A DNA stretch of 43,612 bases from Egerieimonas sp900552095. Its GTDB lineage: Bacteria; Bacillota; Clostridia; Lachnospirales; Lachnospiraceae. Both the position numbers and the translations under genes were made by a program. Positions 1-9,175 of the stretch are shown one piece after another. Position 1 is the stretch's first letter. The number at the start of each line of letters is the position of its first letter. Where the stretch lies: positions 1-43,612 of the forward strand of contig CABREP010000015.1 of NCBI GenBank assembly GCA_902469965.1, given 5' to 3'. The notes under the pieces are model-generated. The model saw nothing but the letters and a program-made list of their open reading frames with translations. It ran no database searches and was not told the origin of the DNA.

Positions 1-138
1 TAATATACTATAAGGGATAAATGTGATGGAAGTATGTACAAATTCTAAAAGAAAAAGAAATTCTCTTAAGAAAACCTGAAGAGAACAGAAGAAAAAGAAA
101 AAGTGGCGGGAAAGGCGGAATTTGCGGAGGGACAGAAG

Positions 139-167
139 TTGAAAAGGAAAAGTAACTATGCTAAACT
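139..167 (+). promoter_or_regulatory. Promoter for murE and the housekeeping run
   Basis: A -35 TTGAAA (139-144) is followed by a 17-base spacer and a -10 TAAACT (162-167) preceded by TG one base upstream (extended -10). The transcript would start near 174, leaving a leader of about 38 bases before murE. Bases 1-138 show no convincing gene. They hold a weak inverted repeat, TTCTCTT (61-67) with AAGAGAA (79-85), that could terminate something entering from the other side. Confidence 0.55.
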
Positions 168-211
168 AGACACAAAGTGACTGAAAATTGCAGTGTAAGG
201 GGGATTGTATG

Positions 212-1672
212 ATGAAAATCTCAGCTTTATTGGAGAGACTGGAGTATACCTGTCTGCAGGGAAGCCTGGAAAAAGAAATCCTTCAGGTGGAATATGATTC
301 CAGGAAAACAGGAGAGGGCGCGCTGTTTGTCTGCATACGGGGAGCGGCGGCAGACGGACATAAATTTGCTGCCCAGGCGGCAGAAAAAGGGGCGGCAGCT
401 CTGGTGGTGGAAGAGCCGGTAGATGTGCCGGAGGAAGTAACGGTCATTCAGGTCAGGGACAGCCGGTACGCTCTGGCAGTTCTCTCGGCAGCCTGGTTCG
501 GCTATCCTGCGGAACATCTGAAGGTGATCGGGATTACAGGGACGAAGGGCAAAACGACAACCACTTATATGGTAAAATCAATTTTGGAAAATGCAGGCTA
601 TCAGGTGGGACTGATCGGAACGATCGAGACGGTCATCGGGGAGAAGAAAATCCCTTCCGTGAACACCACACCTGAATCTTATCTGGTTCAGAAGTATTTC
701 CGGGAAATGGCAGATGCCGGCTGTACCTGTGTGGTGATGGAGGTGTCCTCCCAGGCCATCATGATGAAGCGGACGGCGGGATTTACGTTCGAGATCGGGA
801 TTTTTACCAATATTGAGCCGGATCACATCGGTCCGAATGAGCATGGCAGCTTTGAGGAATACTTAAGTTATAAGAGCCAGCTTTTGCAGCAGTGCAGGAT
901 CGGTATTGTGAACCGGGATGATCCTCATTTTGAACAGATGATAGAGGGGCATACCTGCCGCCTTGAAACTTACGGTTTTTCAAAGGAGGCAGATCTGCGG
1001 GCCGAGGAGGCCAGGCTGGTGTCCCGCCCTGGTTATCTGGGCATTTCCTATCAGCTGGAAGGACTTATGCATTTTCCGGTGGAGATCGATGCTCCTGGAA
1101 AGTTTTCTATTTACAATTCGCTGACGGCCATTGCGATCTGCCGTCATTTTAAGGTATCTGAGGAAAATATAAAAAAGGCGCTTAAGGAGGCAAAGGTAAA
1201 GGGAAGGATCGAGATGGTAAAGGTATCGGATGCGTTTACTCTGATGATCGATTATGCCCACAATGCCATGGCGCTGGAGAGTCTTCTGACAACGCTTCGG
1301 GAATATCATCCTCACCGGCTGGTATGTCTGTTTGGATGCGGGGGCAACCGTTCCCGGCTGCGCCGTTATGAGATGGGAGAAGTTTCAGGACGGCTGGCAG
1401 ATCTTACGATCATTACTTCGGATAACCCGAGAGACGAGGAGCCGCAGGCAATCATTGACGACATTAAGACGGGAATCGCGAAGACGGAAGGAAAGTATGT
1501 GGAGATCGTTGACCGCAAGGAGGCGATTGCCTACGCGATCCATCACGGGGAGCCGGGGGACATCATTATTCTTGCGGGAAAAGGCCACGAGGATTATCAG
1601 GAGATAAGAGGAAAGAAATACCCTATGGATGAGCGTGTTCTGATCAGGGAGATTCTGGAAGAAGACAGATGA
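212..1672 (+). CDS. murE: UDP-MurNAc-L-Ala-D-Glu:meso-diaminopimelate ligase MurE
   Basis: Cytoplasmic Mur ligase that adds the third stem residue to UDP-MurNAc-dipeptide using ATP. The 486-residue length fits the family. The ATP loop GTKGKTTT is at residues 110-117, and the DNPR motif at 404-407, which in known MurE enzymes recognises meso-diaminopimelate rather than lysine, is present. So the wall should be DAP-type. An upstream in-frame TTG exists at 188, but AAGGGGG at 197-203 is correctly spaced for ATG 212 (or ATG 209), so I place the start at 212. The stop overlaps the priA start by four bases (ATGA), which suggests translational coupling. It is separated from the other mur genes, which lie 20 kb further on. 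Confidence 0.96.
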   Translation: MKISALLERLEYTCLQGSLEKEILQVEYDSRKTGEGALFVCIRGAAADGHKFAAQAAEKGAAALVVEEPVDVPEEVTVIQVRDSRYALAVLSAAWFGYPAEHLKVIGITGTKGKTTTTYMVKSILENAGYQVGLIGTIETVIGEKKIPSVNTTPESYLVQKYFREMADAGCTCVVMEVSSQAIMMKRTAGFTFEIGIFTNIEPDHIGPNEHGSFEEYLSYKSQLLQQCRIGIVNRDDPHFEQMIEGHTCRLETYGFSKEADLRAEEARLVSRPGYLGISYQLEGLMHFPVEIDAPGKFSIYNSLTAIAICRHFKVSEENIKKALKEAKVKGRIEMVKVSDAFTLMIDYAHNAMALESLLTTLREYHPHRLVCLFGCGGNRSRLRRYEMGEVSGRLADLTIITSDNPRDEEPQAIIDDIKTGIAKTEGKYVEIVDRKEAIAYAIHHGEPGDIIILAGKGHEDYQEIRGKKYPMDERVLIREILEEDR

Positions 1673-3885
1673 AATATGCGGATGTGATTGTGGATATTAC
1701 AGCGGAACAGCTGGATCGGACCTTTCAGTACCGGATCCCGGAGACACTTGCGGGAACAATCCGGACGGGAATGCAGGTGGAGATCCCCTTTGGAAACGGG
1801 GGGAAGATCAGGAAGGGTTATGTGATCGGGCTTACCGATCAGCCGGCTGTTGCAGAGAACAGAATGAAGGAGATCCGGGGGGTTGCCGCCGGGGGCGTGG
1901 GGGCAGAATCCCGTCTGATCGCACTGGCGGGCTGGATCCGGGAAAACTATGGTTCCACCATGATCCAGGCATTAAAAACGGTGCTTCCGGTGAAGGAAAA
2001 GATTCGGGCCAGAGAAGAGAAAACGCTGACGTTACTTCTTTCAGAGGAGAAGGCTAAAGAGCAGCTGGATTTTTACCGAAAGAAACATCAGTCTGCCCGG
2101 GAGAGACTTCTGGGAGAGCTGATGGCGGAAAAACAGCTGGATTATAAAGAGGCGGTTCAACGGCTGAATCTTTCGGCGTCTGTGGTGCGGGCTATGGAAG
2201 AGCAGGGGGTGCTGCAGGTGCGGACCAGACAGATCAGCAGAACGCCCCTCCCGGAGATTGAAACGGTGCAGGAGCCCCTTCTTCTCACGGAGGAGCAGCA
2301 GCGGGTGGCCGGAGAGATTCTGGAAGAATGGAAAGGGAAGGGAAGAACCTGTCTGATACGGGGAGTCACGGGAAGCGGCAAGACGCAGGTGTATCTGAAG
2401 CTTCTGGAGGAAGTTCTGAAGAAAGGGCAGCAGGCGATCGTGCTGATTCCGGAGATTGCCCTTACTTACCAGACGGTGATGCGTTTCTGCCGCCGGTTTG
2501 GCAGTCAGGTGTCTGTAATCCATTCCCGGATGTCCCAGGGGGAGAGGTACGATCAGTTCGAGCTGGCCAAAAAAGGACAGGTAAAGATTATGATCGGTCC
2601 CCGCTCCGCGCTTTTTACTCCCTTTCCGAATCTGGGTCTCATACTCATCGATGAGGAGCATGAGGGAAGTTATAAGAGTGAAAATACACCCCGCTACCAC
2701 GCCAGGGAGACGGCGATTGCCCGGGCGGCGCTGGAGGGAGCCAGGGTGGTGCTGGGATCTGCCACTCCTTCCGTGGATGCGTTTTATCAGTGCGAGCTGG
2801 GAAATTACCGTCTGCTGACTTTAACGGAACGGTACGAAAACAGGCCGCTGCCCCGGGTGGAAATCGCCGATATGCGGCAGGAGCTGAGGGAAGGAAACCG
2901 CTCTATTTTCAGCAGAAGACTGCAGGAAGCCATGGAAGACCGGCTGGAGAAGGGAGAACAGATCATGCTGTTTCTGAACCGGAGGGGATATGCCGGATTT
3001 GTCTCCTGCCGTTCCTGCGGCCATGTGGTGAAGTGTCCGCACTGTGATGTTTCCCTGTCGGAACACAGAGGAGGCGTGCTGGTCTGCCATTACTGTGGTT
3101 ATCAAAGACCGGGGCTTTTGCGGTGTCCTTCCTGCGGATCGCCCTATATCGGGGGATTCCGGGCGGGGACCCAGCAGATCGAACAGCTGGTAAAAAAGAG
3201 ATTTCCCGGTGCGGGGGTTCTGCGAATGGATCTGGACACGACCCGGAAAAAAGGGGGGCATGAGAAGATCCTGGAAGCCTTTGCAGAAAAAAAGGCGTCG
3301 ATTTTGATCGGGACCCAGATGATTGTGAAAGGGCATGATTTTCCGGGAGTTACGCTGGTAGGCGTGCTGGCGGCGGATCTGTCGCTCCACGGCGGCGATT
3401 ACCGGGCGGCAGAGCGTACATTTCAGCTTCTGACCCAGGCGGTGGGCCGGGCCGGGCGGGGGACGAAGCCGGGGGAGGCCGTGATTCAGACTTACAGTCC
3501 GGATCATTATGCTGTGCAGACGGCAGCAGAGCAGGATTACGAGGCCTTTTACCGGCAGGAGATGAATTACAGAAAACTTCTGGGCTATCCGCCGGCCTCT
3601 TCTCTGATGGCGGTCCATGGCAGCGGCACGGATGAGGCCCAGCTTGCGCTGGCGATGGAATACCTGCAGAAGTTTCTGGTGAAACTGGACCGAAACAGGC
3701 AGCTTCAGATCATCGGGCCGGCGCCGGAGAGCATAGCCCGGATCAGTGACAGATACCGGAGTGTGCTCTATGTCAAACAGAAGGACTATTCCCTGCTGGT
3801 CTGGATGAAAGACAGGCTGGAGCAGTATATAGAGGTAAACAGAGGATTTCAGAAGATTACGATACAGTTTGAATTTAACGGATAA
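1669..3885 (+). CDS. priA: Primosomal replication restart helicase PriA
   Basis: A 738-residue superfamily 2 DNA helicase that reloads the replisome at stalled forks. The Walker A loop GVTGSGKT is at residues 232-239 and the DEEH Walker B box at 328-331. A zinc-binding block of CxxC pairs lies at about residues 447-490, characteristic of PriA. The N-terminal 110 residues match the fork-DNA-binding part. The gene starts on the ATGA overlap with murE and is followed after 13 bases by def. The priA-def-fmt order is common in Firmicutes. Nothing is missing from the expected motifs. Confidence 0.97.
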   Translation: MKYADVIVDITAEQLDRTFQYRIPETLAGTIRTGMQVEIPFGNGGKIRKGYVIGLTDQPAVAENRMKEIRGVAAGGVGAESRLIALAGWIRENYGSTMIQALKTVLPVKEKIRAREEKTLTLLLSEEKAKEQLDFYRKKHQSARERLLGELMAEKQLDYKEAVQRLNLSASVVRAMEEQGVLQVRTRQISRTPLPEIETVQEPLLLTEEQQRVAGEILEEWKGKGRTCLIRGVTGSGKTQVYLKLLEEVLKKGQQAIVLIPEIALTYQTVMRFCRRFGSQVSVIHSRMSQGERYDQFELAKKGQVKIMIGPRSALFTPFPNLGLILIDEEHEGSYKSENTPRYHARETAIARAALEGARVVLGSATPSVDAFYQCELGNYRLLTLTERYENRPLPRVEIADMRQELREGNRSIFSRRLQEAMEDRLEKGEQIMLFLNRRGYAGFVSCRSCGHVVKCPHCDVSLSEHRGGVLVCHYCGYQRPGLLRCPSCGSPYIGGFRAGTQQIEQLVKKRFPGAGVLRMDLDTTRKKGGHEKILEAFAEKKASILIGTQMIVKGHDFPGVTLVGVLAADLSLHGGDYRAAERTFQLLTQAVGRAGRGTKPGEAVIQTYSPDHYAVQTAAEQDYEAFYRQEMNYRKLLGYPPASSLMAVHGSGTDEAQLALAMEYLQKFLVKLDRNRQLQIIGPAPESIARISDRYRSVLYVKQKDYSLLVWMKDRLEQYIEVNRGFQKITIQFEFNG

Positions 3886-3898
3886 GGAGAGAGAAAAA

Positions 3899-4381
3899 AT
3901 GGCAATTCGCAACATCAGGATTATGGGAGATAAGGTACTGGAGAAAACATGCCGGCCGGTGGAGGAAATGACTCCGAAGATCGCGGAGCTGATCCGCGAT
4001 ATGCTGGAGACGATGTACGATAAGATGGGGGTAGGGCTGGCAGCGCCCCAGGTGGGAATTTTAAAAAGGATCGTAGTGATCGATGTGGGGGATGAGCACG
4101 GACCGTATATCATGATCAATCCCCGGATTCTGGAAACTTCTGGGGAGCAGACCGGCGAGGAGGGATGCCTGAGTCTTCCCGGGAAATTCGGCATTGTTAC
4201 CCGGCCGAATTTTGTGAAGGCGGAGGCGCTGGATCTGGATATGCAGCCCTATGTCATAGAAGGAGAGGGACTGCTTGCCCGGGCGATCTGCCACGAGTGC
4301 GATCATCTGGATGGAAACATGTATGTAAGGCTGGTGGAGGGAGAGCTTCACAGCGCGGACGAAGACTGGGAAGAGGAGTAA
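3899..4381 (+). CDS. def: Peptide deformylase
   Basis: Metalloenzyme that removes the N-formyl group from nascent proteins. All three family motifs are visible: GVGLAAPQVG (residues 44-53), EGCLSLPG with metal ligand Cys90, and HECDH (132-136) with two His ligands and the catalytic Glu. The product is 160 residues. An in-frame ATG at 3869 lies inside priA; I prefer ATG 3899, because AAGGAGA (3884-3890) sits eight bases upstream and the protein then starts MAIRNIRIMG as usual. Only three bases separate it from fmt, whose product makes the formyl-Met-tRNA that this enzyme later deformylates. Confidence 0.97.
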   Translation: MAIRNIRIMGDKVLEKTCRPVEEMTPKIAELIRDMLETMYDKMGVGLAAPQVGILKRIVVIDVGDEHGPYIMINPRILETSGEQTGEEGCLSLPGKFGIVTRPNFVKAEALDLDMQPYVIEGEGLLARAICHECDHLDGNMYVRLVEGELHSADEDWEEE

Positions 4382-4384
4382 GCG

Positions 4385-5320
4385 ATGAGAGCAGTATTTA
4401 TGGGAACTCCGGATTTTTCTGTGGGAACACTGGAAGCAATGATCCGGGCAGGACACAGGGTGGAAGCGGTTTTTACTCAGCCGGATAAGCCGAAAGGGAG
4501 AGGAAAATCTCTTCAGATGACGCCGGTGAAGGAAGCGGCGTTAGCCCACGGGATCCCGGTTTATCAGCCCAGGAAGATCCGGGAGGAAGAAAATGTAAAG
4601 ATTTTAAAGGAGATCGATCCGGATGTGATCGTGGTAGTGGCTTTTGGACAGATCATTCCCCAGAGTGTTCTGGATATCCCCAGATACGGGTGTATTAATG
4701 TTCATGCCTCTCTGCTGCCCAAATACCGGGGAGCGGCGCCGATCCAGTGGGCGGTCATTGACGGGGAGGAGAAGTCCGGTGTGACGATCATGCAGATGGA
4801 TGCCGGACTGGATACGGGGGATATGCTCTTAAAAGGAGAGCTTACCCTGGATGAAGAGGAGACCGGCGGCAGCCTGTTTGACCGGTTAAGTTCCCTGGGT
4901 GCGGGGCTTCTGGTGGAGGCGCTGGAAAAACTGGAGCAGGGAACGCTTACGCCTGAAAAACAGCCGGAGGAAAGTCCGACGCCTTATGCAGCGCAGATCA
5001 GCAAAGCGCAGGGAGAGATTGACTGGGGAAAGAGTGCAAAAGAGATTGAGCGCCTGATCCGCGGACTGGATCCGTGGCCCAGCGCCTACACCCATTTAAA
5101 TGGAAAGACACTGAAGATCTGGAAGGCAAGAGCCGGGGAGAGAGAAGAGACCGGCGGCCAGGCAGGCGAGATCCTGGAGCGGGACAAAAACAGTCTCACT
5201 GTTCAGACCGGACAGGGGGTTCTTGTTCTTCTGGAAGTGCAGCTGGAAGGCAAAAAGCGTATGGACACCGGTGCTTTCTTAAGAGGTTTTCCGGTGGAGA
5301 CAGGTACGGTGCTGAAATAA
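4385..5320 (+). CDS. fmt: Methionyl-tRNA formyltransferase
   Basis: Transfers a formyl group from 10-formyl-tetrahydrofolate to initiator Met-tRNA. The 311 residues match the family length. The catalytic region INVHASLLPKYRGAAPIQ (about 104-121) holds the Asn105, His107 and, further on, Asp143 expected of the formyltransferase fold. The C-terminal 100 residues form the tRNA-binding domain. It is in the same transcription unit as def, three bases downstream. Confidence 0.97.
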   Translation: MRAVFMGTPDFSVGTLEAMIRAGHRVEAVFTQPDKPKGRGKSLQMTPVKEAALAHGIPVYQPRKIREEENVKILKEIDPDVIVVVAFGQIIPQSVLDIPRYGCINVHASLLPKYRGAAPIQWAVIDGEEKSGVTIMQMDAGLDTGDMLLKGELTLDEEETGGSLFDRLSSLGAGLLVEALEKLEQGTLTPEKQPEESPTPYAAQISKAQGEIDWGKSAKEIERLIRGLDPWPSAYTHLNGKTLKIWKARAGEREETGGQAGEILERDKNSLTVQTGQGVLVLLEVQLEGKKRMDTGAFLRGFPVETGTVLK

Positions 5321-5345
5321 AGAAGCGAGAAGGAGAGAGAACAGT

Positions 5346-6047
5346 ATGCCATATTTTGGATTTTATTGGGACAATACGTATATTCTGGTGCTGCTGGGAG
5401 CAGTGATCTCCATGATCGCCTCCAGTGTGCTCAAAAGCAATTATGCGAAATATCGCCGGGTATATACGCGGTCCGGGATTACAGGCGCGGAAGCAGCCAG
5501 AAGACTGCTGCAGAGCCAGGGAATTTATGATGTGCAGGTGTATCAAATCAGCGGAGAGCTGACAGATCACTATAATATCCGGGAGCGGTCAGTCGGACTT
5601 TCCGGTGATATTTTTCATGGAAGTTCCCTGGCATCCGTGGGAGTGGCAGCGCACGAGGGCGGCCATGCGGTCCAGCACAGCCAGGGATATCTGCCGATTC
5701 AGATCCGGGATGCTGTCGCACCGGCGGCCAATATCGGCTGTTCCCTGTCTATGCCGATTTTTGTGGCGGGGCTTATCTTTTCCATGCCGGTGCTTTTAAA
5801 AGCGGGAATTCTCCTGTTTTCCCTGGCAGCTCTTTTTCAGGTGCTGACCCTGCCCATCGAGTTTAACGCATCGAGAAGGGGAATGCGCCTGCTGGTGGAG
5901 AACGGAATCCTGGCGGAGGATGAGCTGCCAGGAGTGAGAAAGGTTCTTTCCGCCGCTGCCATGACGTATGTGGCGGCACTTCTGGCCACGCTGCTGCAGC
6001 TGCTGCGGCTGGTTATTCTGGCAGGAGGTAGAGACCGTGACGACTAA
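5346..6047 (+). CDS. Membrane zinc metallopeptidase, YugP family
   Basis: A 233-residue protein of the Zn_peptidase_2 (YugP-like) family. The zinc motif HEGGH is at residues 103-107 within AAHEGGHAVQ. Hydrophobic helices lie at about 12-30, 125-165 and 205-225, so it is probably a membrane-bound protease. Its substrate is unknown to me. The gene commonly sits between fmt and rsmB in Clostridia, as here, without a proven functional link. Its end overlaps the start of rsmB by 11 bases. Confidence 0.88.
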   Translation: MPYFGFYWDNTYILVLLGAVISMIASSVLKSNYAKYRRVYTRSGITGAEAARRLLQSQGIYDVQVYQISGELTDHYNIRERSVGLSGDIFHGSSLASVGVAAHEGGHAVQHSQGYLPIQIRDAVAPAANIGCSLSMPIFVAGLIFSMPVLLKAGILLFSLAALFQVLTLPIEFNASRRGMRLLVENGILAEDELPGVRKVLSAAAMTYVAALLATLLQLLRLVILAGGRDRDD

Positions 6048-7389
6048 CATAAGAGAAAATATCCTGGAGATCCTTATGGAGATCAATGAGGAGGGAGAGT
6101 ACAGCCATATCGCTATCCGGCGGGGACTGGAGAAGCTTTTGTATCTGCCGAAGCAGGAGAGAGCCTTTCTCACCCGGGTCTGTGAGGGGACGACGGAATA
6201 CCGTCTGCAGATTGATTATATTATTGATCAGTTTTCCAGTGTAAAGGTAGAAAAGATGAAGCCGGTGATCCGCAATATTCTGCGCAGCGCCGTATATCAG
6301 ATGCGCTGGATGGACAGCGTGCCGGACTCTGCGGTCTGCAATGAAGCTGTAAAGCTGGCGCAGAAAAAGGGGTTCTATAATCTGAAGGGATTTGTAAACG
6401 GAGTTCTGCGAAATATTATGCGGAACAAGGAACAGCTGAAATTTCCGGGGGAGGACAGACCGGTGGATGCACTTTCTGTGCGTTACTCTATGCCCCGGTG
6501 GCTGGTGGAGCGGTGGATCGGCCAGTATGGAAGAAAGACAACCGAGATTATGCTGGCGGATTTCATGAAGGAGCGCCCGACCACAGTGCGGTGCCGTCAG
6601 TATATGACCAGCCGGGAGGTGGCGGTGAAAAGCATGGAGGAGCAGGGAGTGAAAGTCGAGCAGGCGCCGTATCTGGACTATGCCTACTACATTTCCGGCT
6701 ATGATTACCTGCCCTCTCTGGAATCTTTCTTTCTGGGGAGGATCCAGCCGCAGGATGTGAGTTCCATGCTGGTGGGAGAGATCGCTGCACCGAAGGAAGG
6801 AAGCTACTGCATTGATCTGTGCGCGGCGCCGGGAGGGAAGAGCCTTCATCTGGCGGATAAGCTTAAGGGAACCGGACGGGTGGAGGCCCGGGATCTTACA
6901 GAGTATAAGGTGGATTTGATCCGGGAAAATATTGAAAGGAGCGGCCTGGAAAATATTTATGCAAGAAGAAAGGACGCTCTGGTTTTTGATCCGGCGGATA
7001 AGGATGCGGCGGATCTGGTGCTGGCGGATGTGCCCTGCTCCGGTTACGGGGTGATCGGACATAAGACGGACATTAAATATAAGATGACGCCGGCGAAAGA
7101 GGCAGATCTGGTACTACTGCAGAGAAGGATTCTGCACAATGCGGCTCAGTGCGTACAGCCCGGAGGAACCCTGATCTATAGTACGTGTACGATCAATCCC
7201 CGTGAAAATGAGGAGAATGTCCGCTGGTTTTTGGAACATTATCCTTTTGAGGCGGAGAGCCTGAATCCCTATCTTCCGGAAGAACTTCGTGGAGGAACTG
7301 CAGAAGAGGGATGGCTGCAGCTGCTGCCCGGCATACATAAATGCGATGGATTTTTCATTGCAAGGCTTGTGAGGAAGAAAGATGAATGA
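6037..7389 (+). CDS. rsmB: 16S rRNA (cytosine-967-C5)-methyltransferase RsmB
   Basis: SAM-dependent rRNA methyltransferase of the NOL1/NOP2/Sun family with an N-terminal NusB-like RNA-binding domain (about residues 1-140). The SAM motif CAAPGGK is at 262-268, the PCSG motif with Cys334 and the catalytic STC motif with Cys384. The open frame extends back to 5968, but GTG 6037 is preceded by AGGAGGT at 6023-6029 with seven bases of spacing, so I chose it (450 residues). Start and stop both overlap neighbours (11 bases with the peptidase gene, 8 with rlmN). Confidence 0.94.
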   Translation: MTTNIRENILEILMEINEEGEYSHIAIRRGLEKLLYLPKQERAFLTRVCEGTTEYRLQIDYIIDQFSSVKVEKMKPVIRNILRSAVYQMRWMDSVPDSAVCNEAVKLAQKKGFYNLKGFVNGVLRNIMRNKEQLKFPGEDRPVDALSVRYSMPRWLVERWIGQYGRKTTEIMLADFMKERPTTVRCRQYMTSREVAVKSMEEQGVKVEQAPYLDYAYYISGYDYLPSLESFFLGRIQPQDVSSMLVGEIAAPKEGSYCIDLCAAPGGKSLHLADKLKGTGRVEARDLTEYKVDLIRENIERSGLENIYARRKDALVFDPADKDAADLVLADVPCSGYGVIGHKTDIKYKMTPAKEADLVLLQRRILHNAAQCVQPGGTLIYSTCTINPRENEENVRWFLEHYPFEAESLNPYLPEELRGGTAEEGWLQLLPGIHKCDGFFIARLVRKKDE

Positions 7390-8419
7390 GTATGATATCC
7401 GTTCCATGACCCTGGAAGAACTGCAGGCAGTGATGGAGAAGATCGGGGAGAAGCCCTTTAAAGCAAAGCAGATCTATCAGTGGCTTCATGAGAAGTGCGC
7501 GGCTGATTATGAGGAGATGACAAATATATCCAGGGGGCTTCGGGAGAGGCTGGCAGAAGCGTATCCCCTGTCCGGTCCCAGGGCTGTGGAGGTGCAGACT
7601 TCCAGAATCGACGGGACGCAGAAATATCTGTTTCGTCTGGCAGATGGAAATGTGGTGGAGAGTGTTCTGATGCGCTATCACCATGGAAACTCGGTCTGCA
7701 TTTCTTCCCAGGTGGGCTGTAAGATGGGATGCCGTTTCTGCGCTTCCACGCTGGATGGATGGACCAGAAATCTGCTGCCTTCCGAGATGCTTTCCCAGAT
7801 CTATCAGATCCGCAGGATGACCGGGGAGAGGGTCTCCAATGTGGTTGTGATGGGTACGGGGGAACCCCTTGACAATTATGATAATCTGCTCCGCTTTATC
7901 CGCATGCTTACAGATGAGAAGGGACAGAATATCAGTCAGAGAAATATCACAGTGTCCACCTGCGGACTGGTGCCTGAGATCAGGAAACTGGCGGAAGAAA
8001 ATCTTCAGATCACGCTGGCGCTGTCCCTGCATGCGCCGAATCAGCAGAAAAGAGAGCAGCTGATGCCTATTGCCAGGCGTTATTCTCTTCCGGAGGTTCT
8101 GGATGCCTGCCGGTATTATTTTGAGAAGACAGGCCGGAGGATGACTTTTGAGTACAGTCTGGTGGGGGGAGAGAACGACAGTCAGCAGGACGCGGAGGAA
8201 CTTTCCCGTCTGATCGGGGGGCTTAACTGCCACGTAAATCTGATTCCGGTGAACCCCATTAAGGAGCGCAGCTACGTACAGTCTGATAAAAAAGTTACCT
8301 TGAATTTCAAAAAGAAACTTGAAAAATACGGAATAAATGTTACTATTAGAAGAGAAATGGGCCGGGATATAGACGGGGCCTGTGGACAATTGCGCAAGCG
8401 ATATATGGATGAGACATAG
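7382..8419 (+). CDS. rlmN: Dual-specificity 23S rRNA/tRNA A2 methyltransferase RlmN
   Basis: Radical SAM enzyme that methylates C2 of adenosine 2503 in 23S rRNA and A37 in some tRNAs. The [4Fe-4S]-binding CxxxCxxC is at Cys113, Cys117 and Cys120. The C-terminal catalytic cysteine that carries the methyl intermediate is Cys334 in DGACGQLRKRY. At 345 residues it is of normal length. The start ATG lies inside the rsmB end (8-base overlap). Confidence 0.96.
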   Translation: MNEYDIRSMTLEELQAVMEKIGEKPFKAKQIYQWLHEKCAADYEEMTNISRGLRERLAEAYPLSGPRAVEVQTSRIDGTQKYLFRLADGNVVESVLMRYHHGNSVCISSQVGCKMGCRFCASTLDGWTRNLLPSEMLSQIYQIRRMTGERVSNVVVMGTGEPLDNYDNLLRFIRMLTDEKGQNISQRNITVSTCGLVPEIRKLAEENLQITLALSLHAPNQQKREQLMPIARRYSLPEVLDACRYYFEKTGRRMTFEYSLVGGENDSQQDAEELSRLIGGLNCHVNLIPVNPIKERSYVQSDKKVTLNFKKKLEKYGINVTIRREMGRDIDGACGQLRKRYMDET

Positions 8420-8431
8420 GAGGGCGGGAAT

Positions 8432-9175
8432 ATGGAGTCGTTTTCTGTGACTGATGTGGGTCAGAAACGCGAGCTGAATGAAGATTATGTATTTGCGTCC
8501 GTACAGCCTGTGGGGAATCTCCCGAACCTGTTTGTGGTTGCCGATGGCATGGGAGGACATAATGCAGGAGATTTTGCTTCCTGTTATGCGGTTCAGGTGC
8601 TTTTGGAGACCATTAAGAAGGATATGAATTTTAATCCGGTGAAGATTATCCGGCATGGAATGGAGACCGCCAATGAGCAGCTCATTGAGCAGGCTTCCAA
8701 GGTAAGTTCCATGGCGGGGATGGGAACCACCATGGTGGCAGTGACTATCGTGGGACACTATGCTTATGTGGCTAATGTGGGGGATAGCCGTCTCTATGTG
8801 CTGGGGGAAACGATCCGGCAGATCACCAGGGACCATTCGCTGGTGGAGGAGATGGTTCGGATGGGAGAACTGACACCTGAGGAAGTGCGGAACCATCCGG
8901 ATAAAAATATTATAACAAGGGCATTGGGAGCGGGCAAAACCGTGAACGTAGACTTCTTTGACGTAAGGCTGGAGCCGGACGACAAGCTGCTGCTCTGCTC
9001 TGATGGATTGTCGAATATGCTGACAGACCAGGAAATCCTGGATATTGTCAAAGCGGCTGGGGAGGAACGGGATCCGGCAACGGATCTGGTGAGAAAAGCC
9101 AATGAAAATGGCGGCAAAGACAACATATCTGTTATTGTAGTTGAACCATTTGCAAACGAGGTGAAAAAATGTTAA
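8432..9175 (+). CDS. PP2C-family Ser/Thr protein phosphatase (Stp/PrpC)
   Basis: Metal-dependent phosphatase that reverses phosphorylation by the kinase encoded immediately downstream. Family motifs are present in order: NED (residues 16-18), ADGMGGH (37-43), VGDSRLYV, CSDGLSN and GGKDNISVIVVE near the C-terminus, which supply the aspartates binding Mn/Mg. The protein is 247 residues and soluble. It overlaps the kinase gene by seven bases, the usual arrangement for this antagonistic pair. Confidence 0.95.
   Translation: MESFSVTDVGQKRELNEDYVFASVQPVGNLPNLFVVADGMGGHNAGDFASCYAVQVLLETIKKDMNFNPVKIIRHGMETANEQLIEQASKVSSMAGMGTTMVAVTIVGHYAYVANVGDSRLYVLGETIRQITRDHSLVEEMVRMGELTPEEVRNHPDKNIITRALGAGKTVNVDFFDVRLEPDDKLLLCSDGLSNMLTDQEILDIVKAAGEERDPATDLVRKANENGGKDNISVIVVEPFANEVKKC

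Noticed and set aside
188..211. Extended murE start at TTG 188
   Set aside because: The good Shine-Dalgarno sequence lies inside this extension and serves ATG 209/212 instead.
2821..4194. Long open frame on the - strand opposite priA and def
   Set aside because: It spans two well-supported genes and their junction, has no recognisable domain and no ribosome site. It is a by-product of GC-rich codon use on the other strand.
6013..8896. Long - strand open frames opposite rsmB, rlmN and the phosphatase gene
   Set aside because: They are antisense to confident genes and their translations look like low-complexity shadow sequence.
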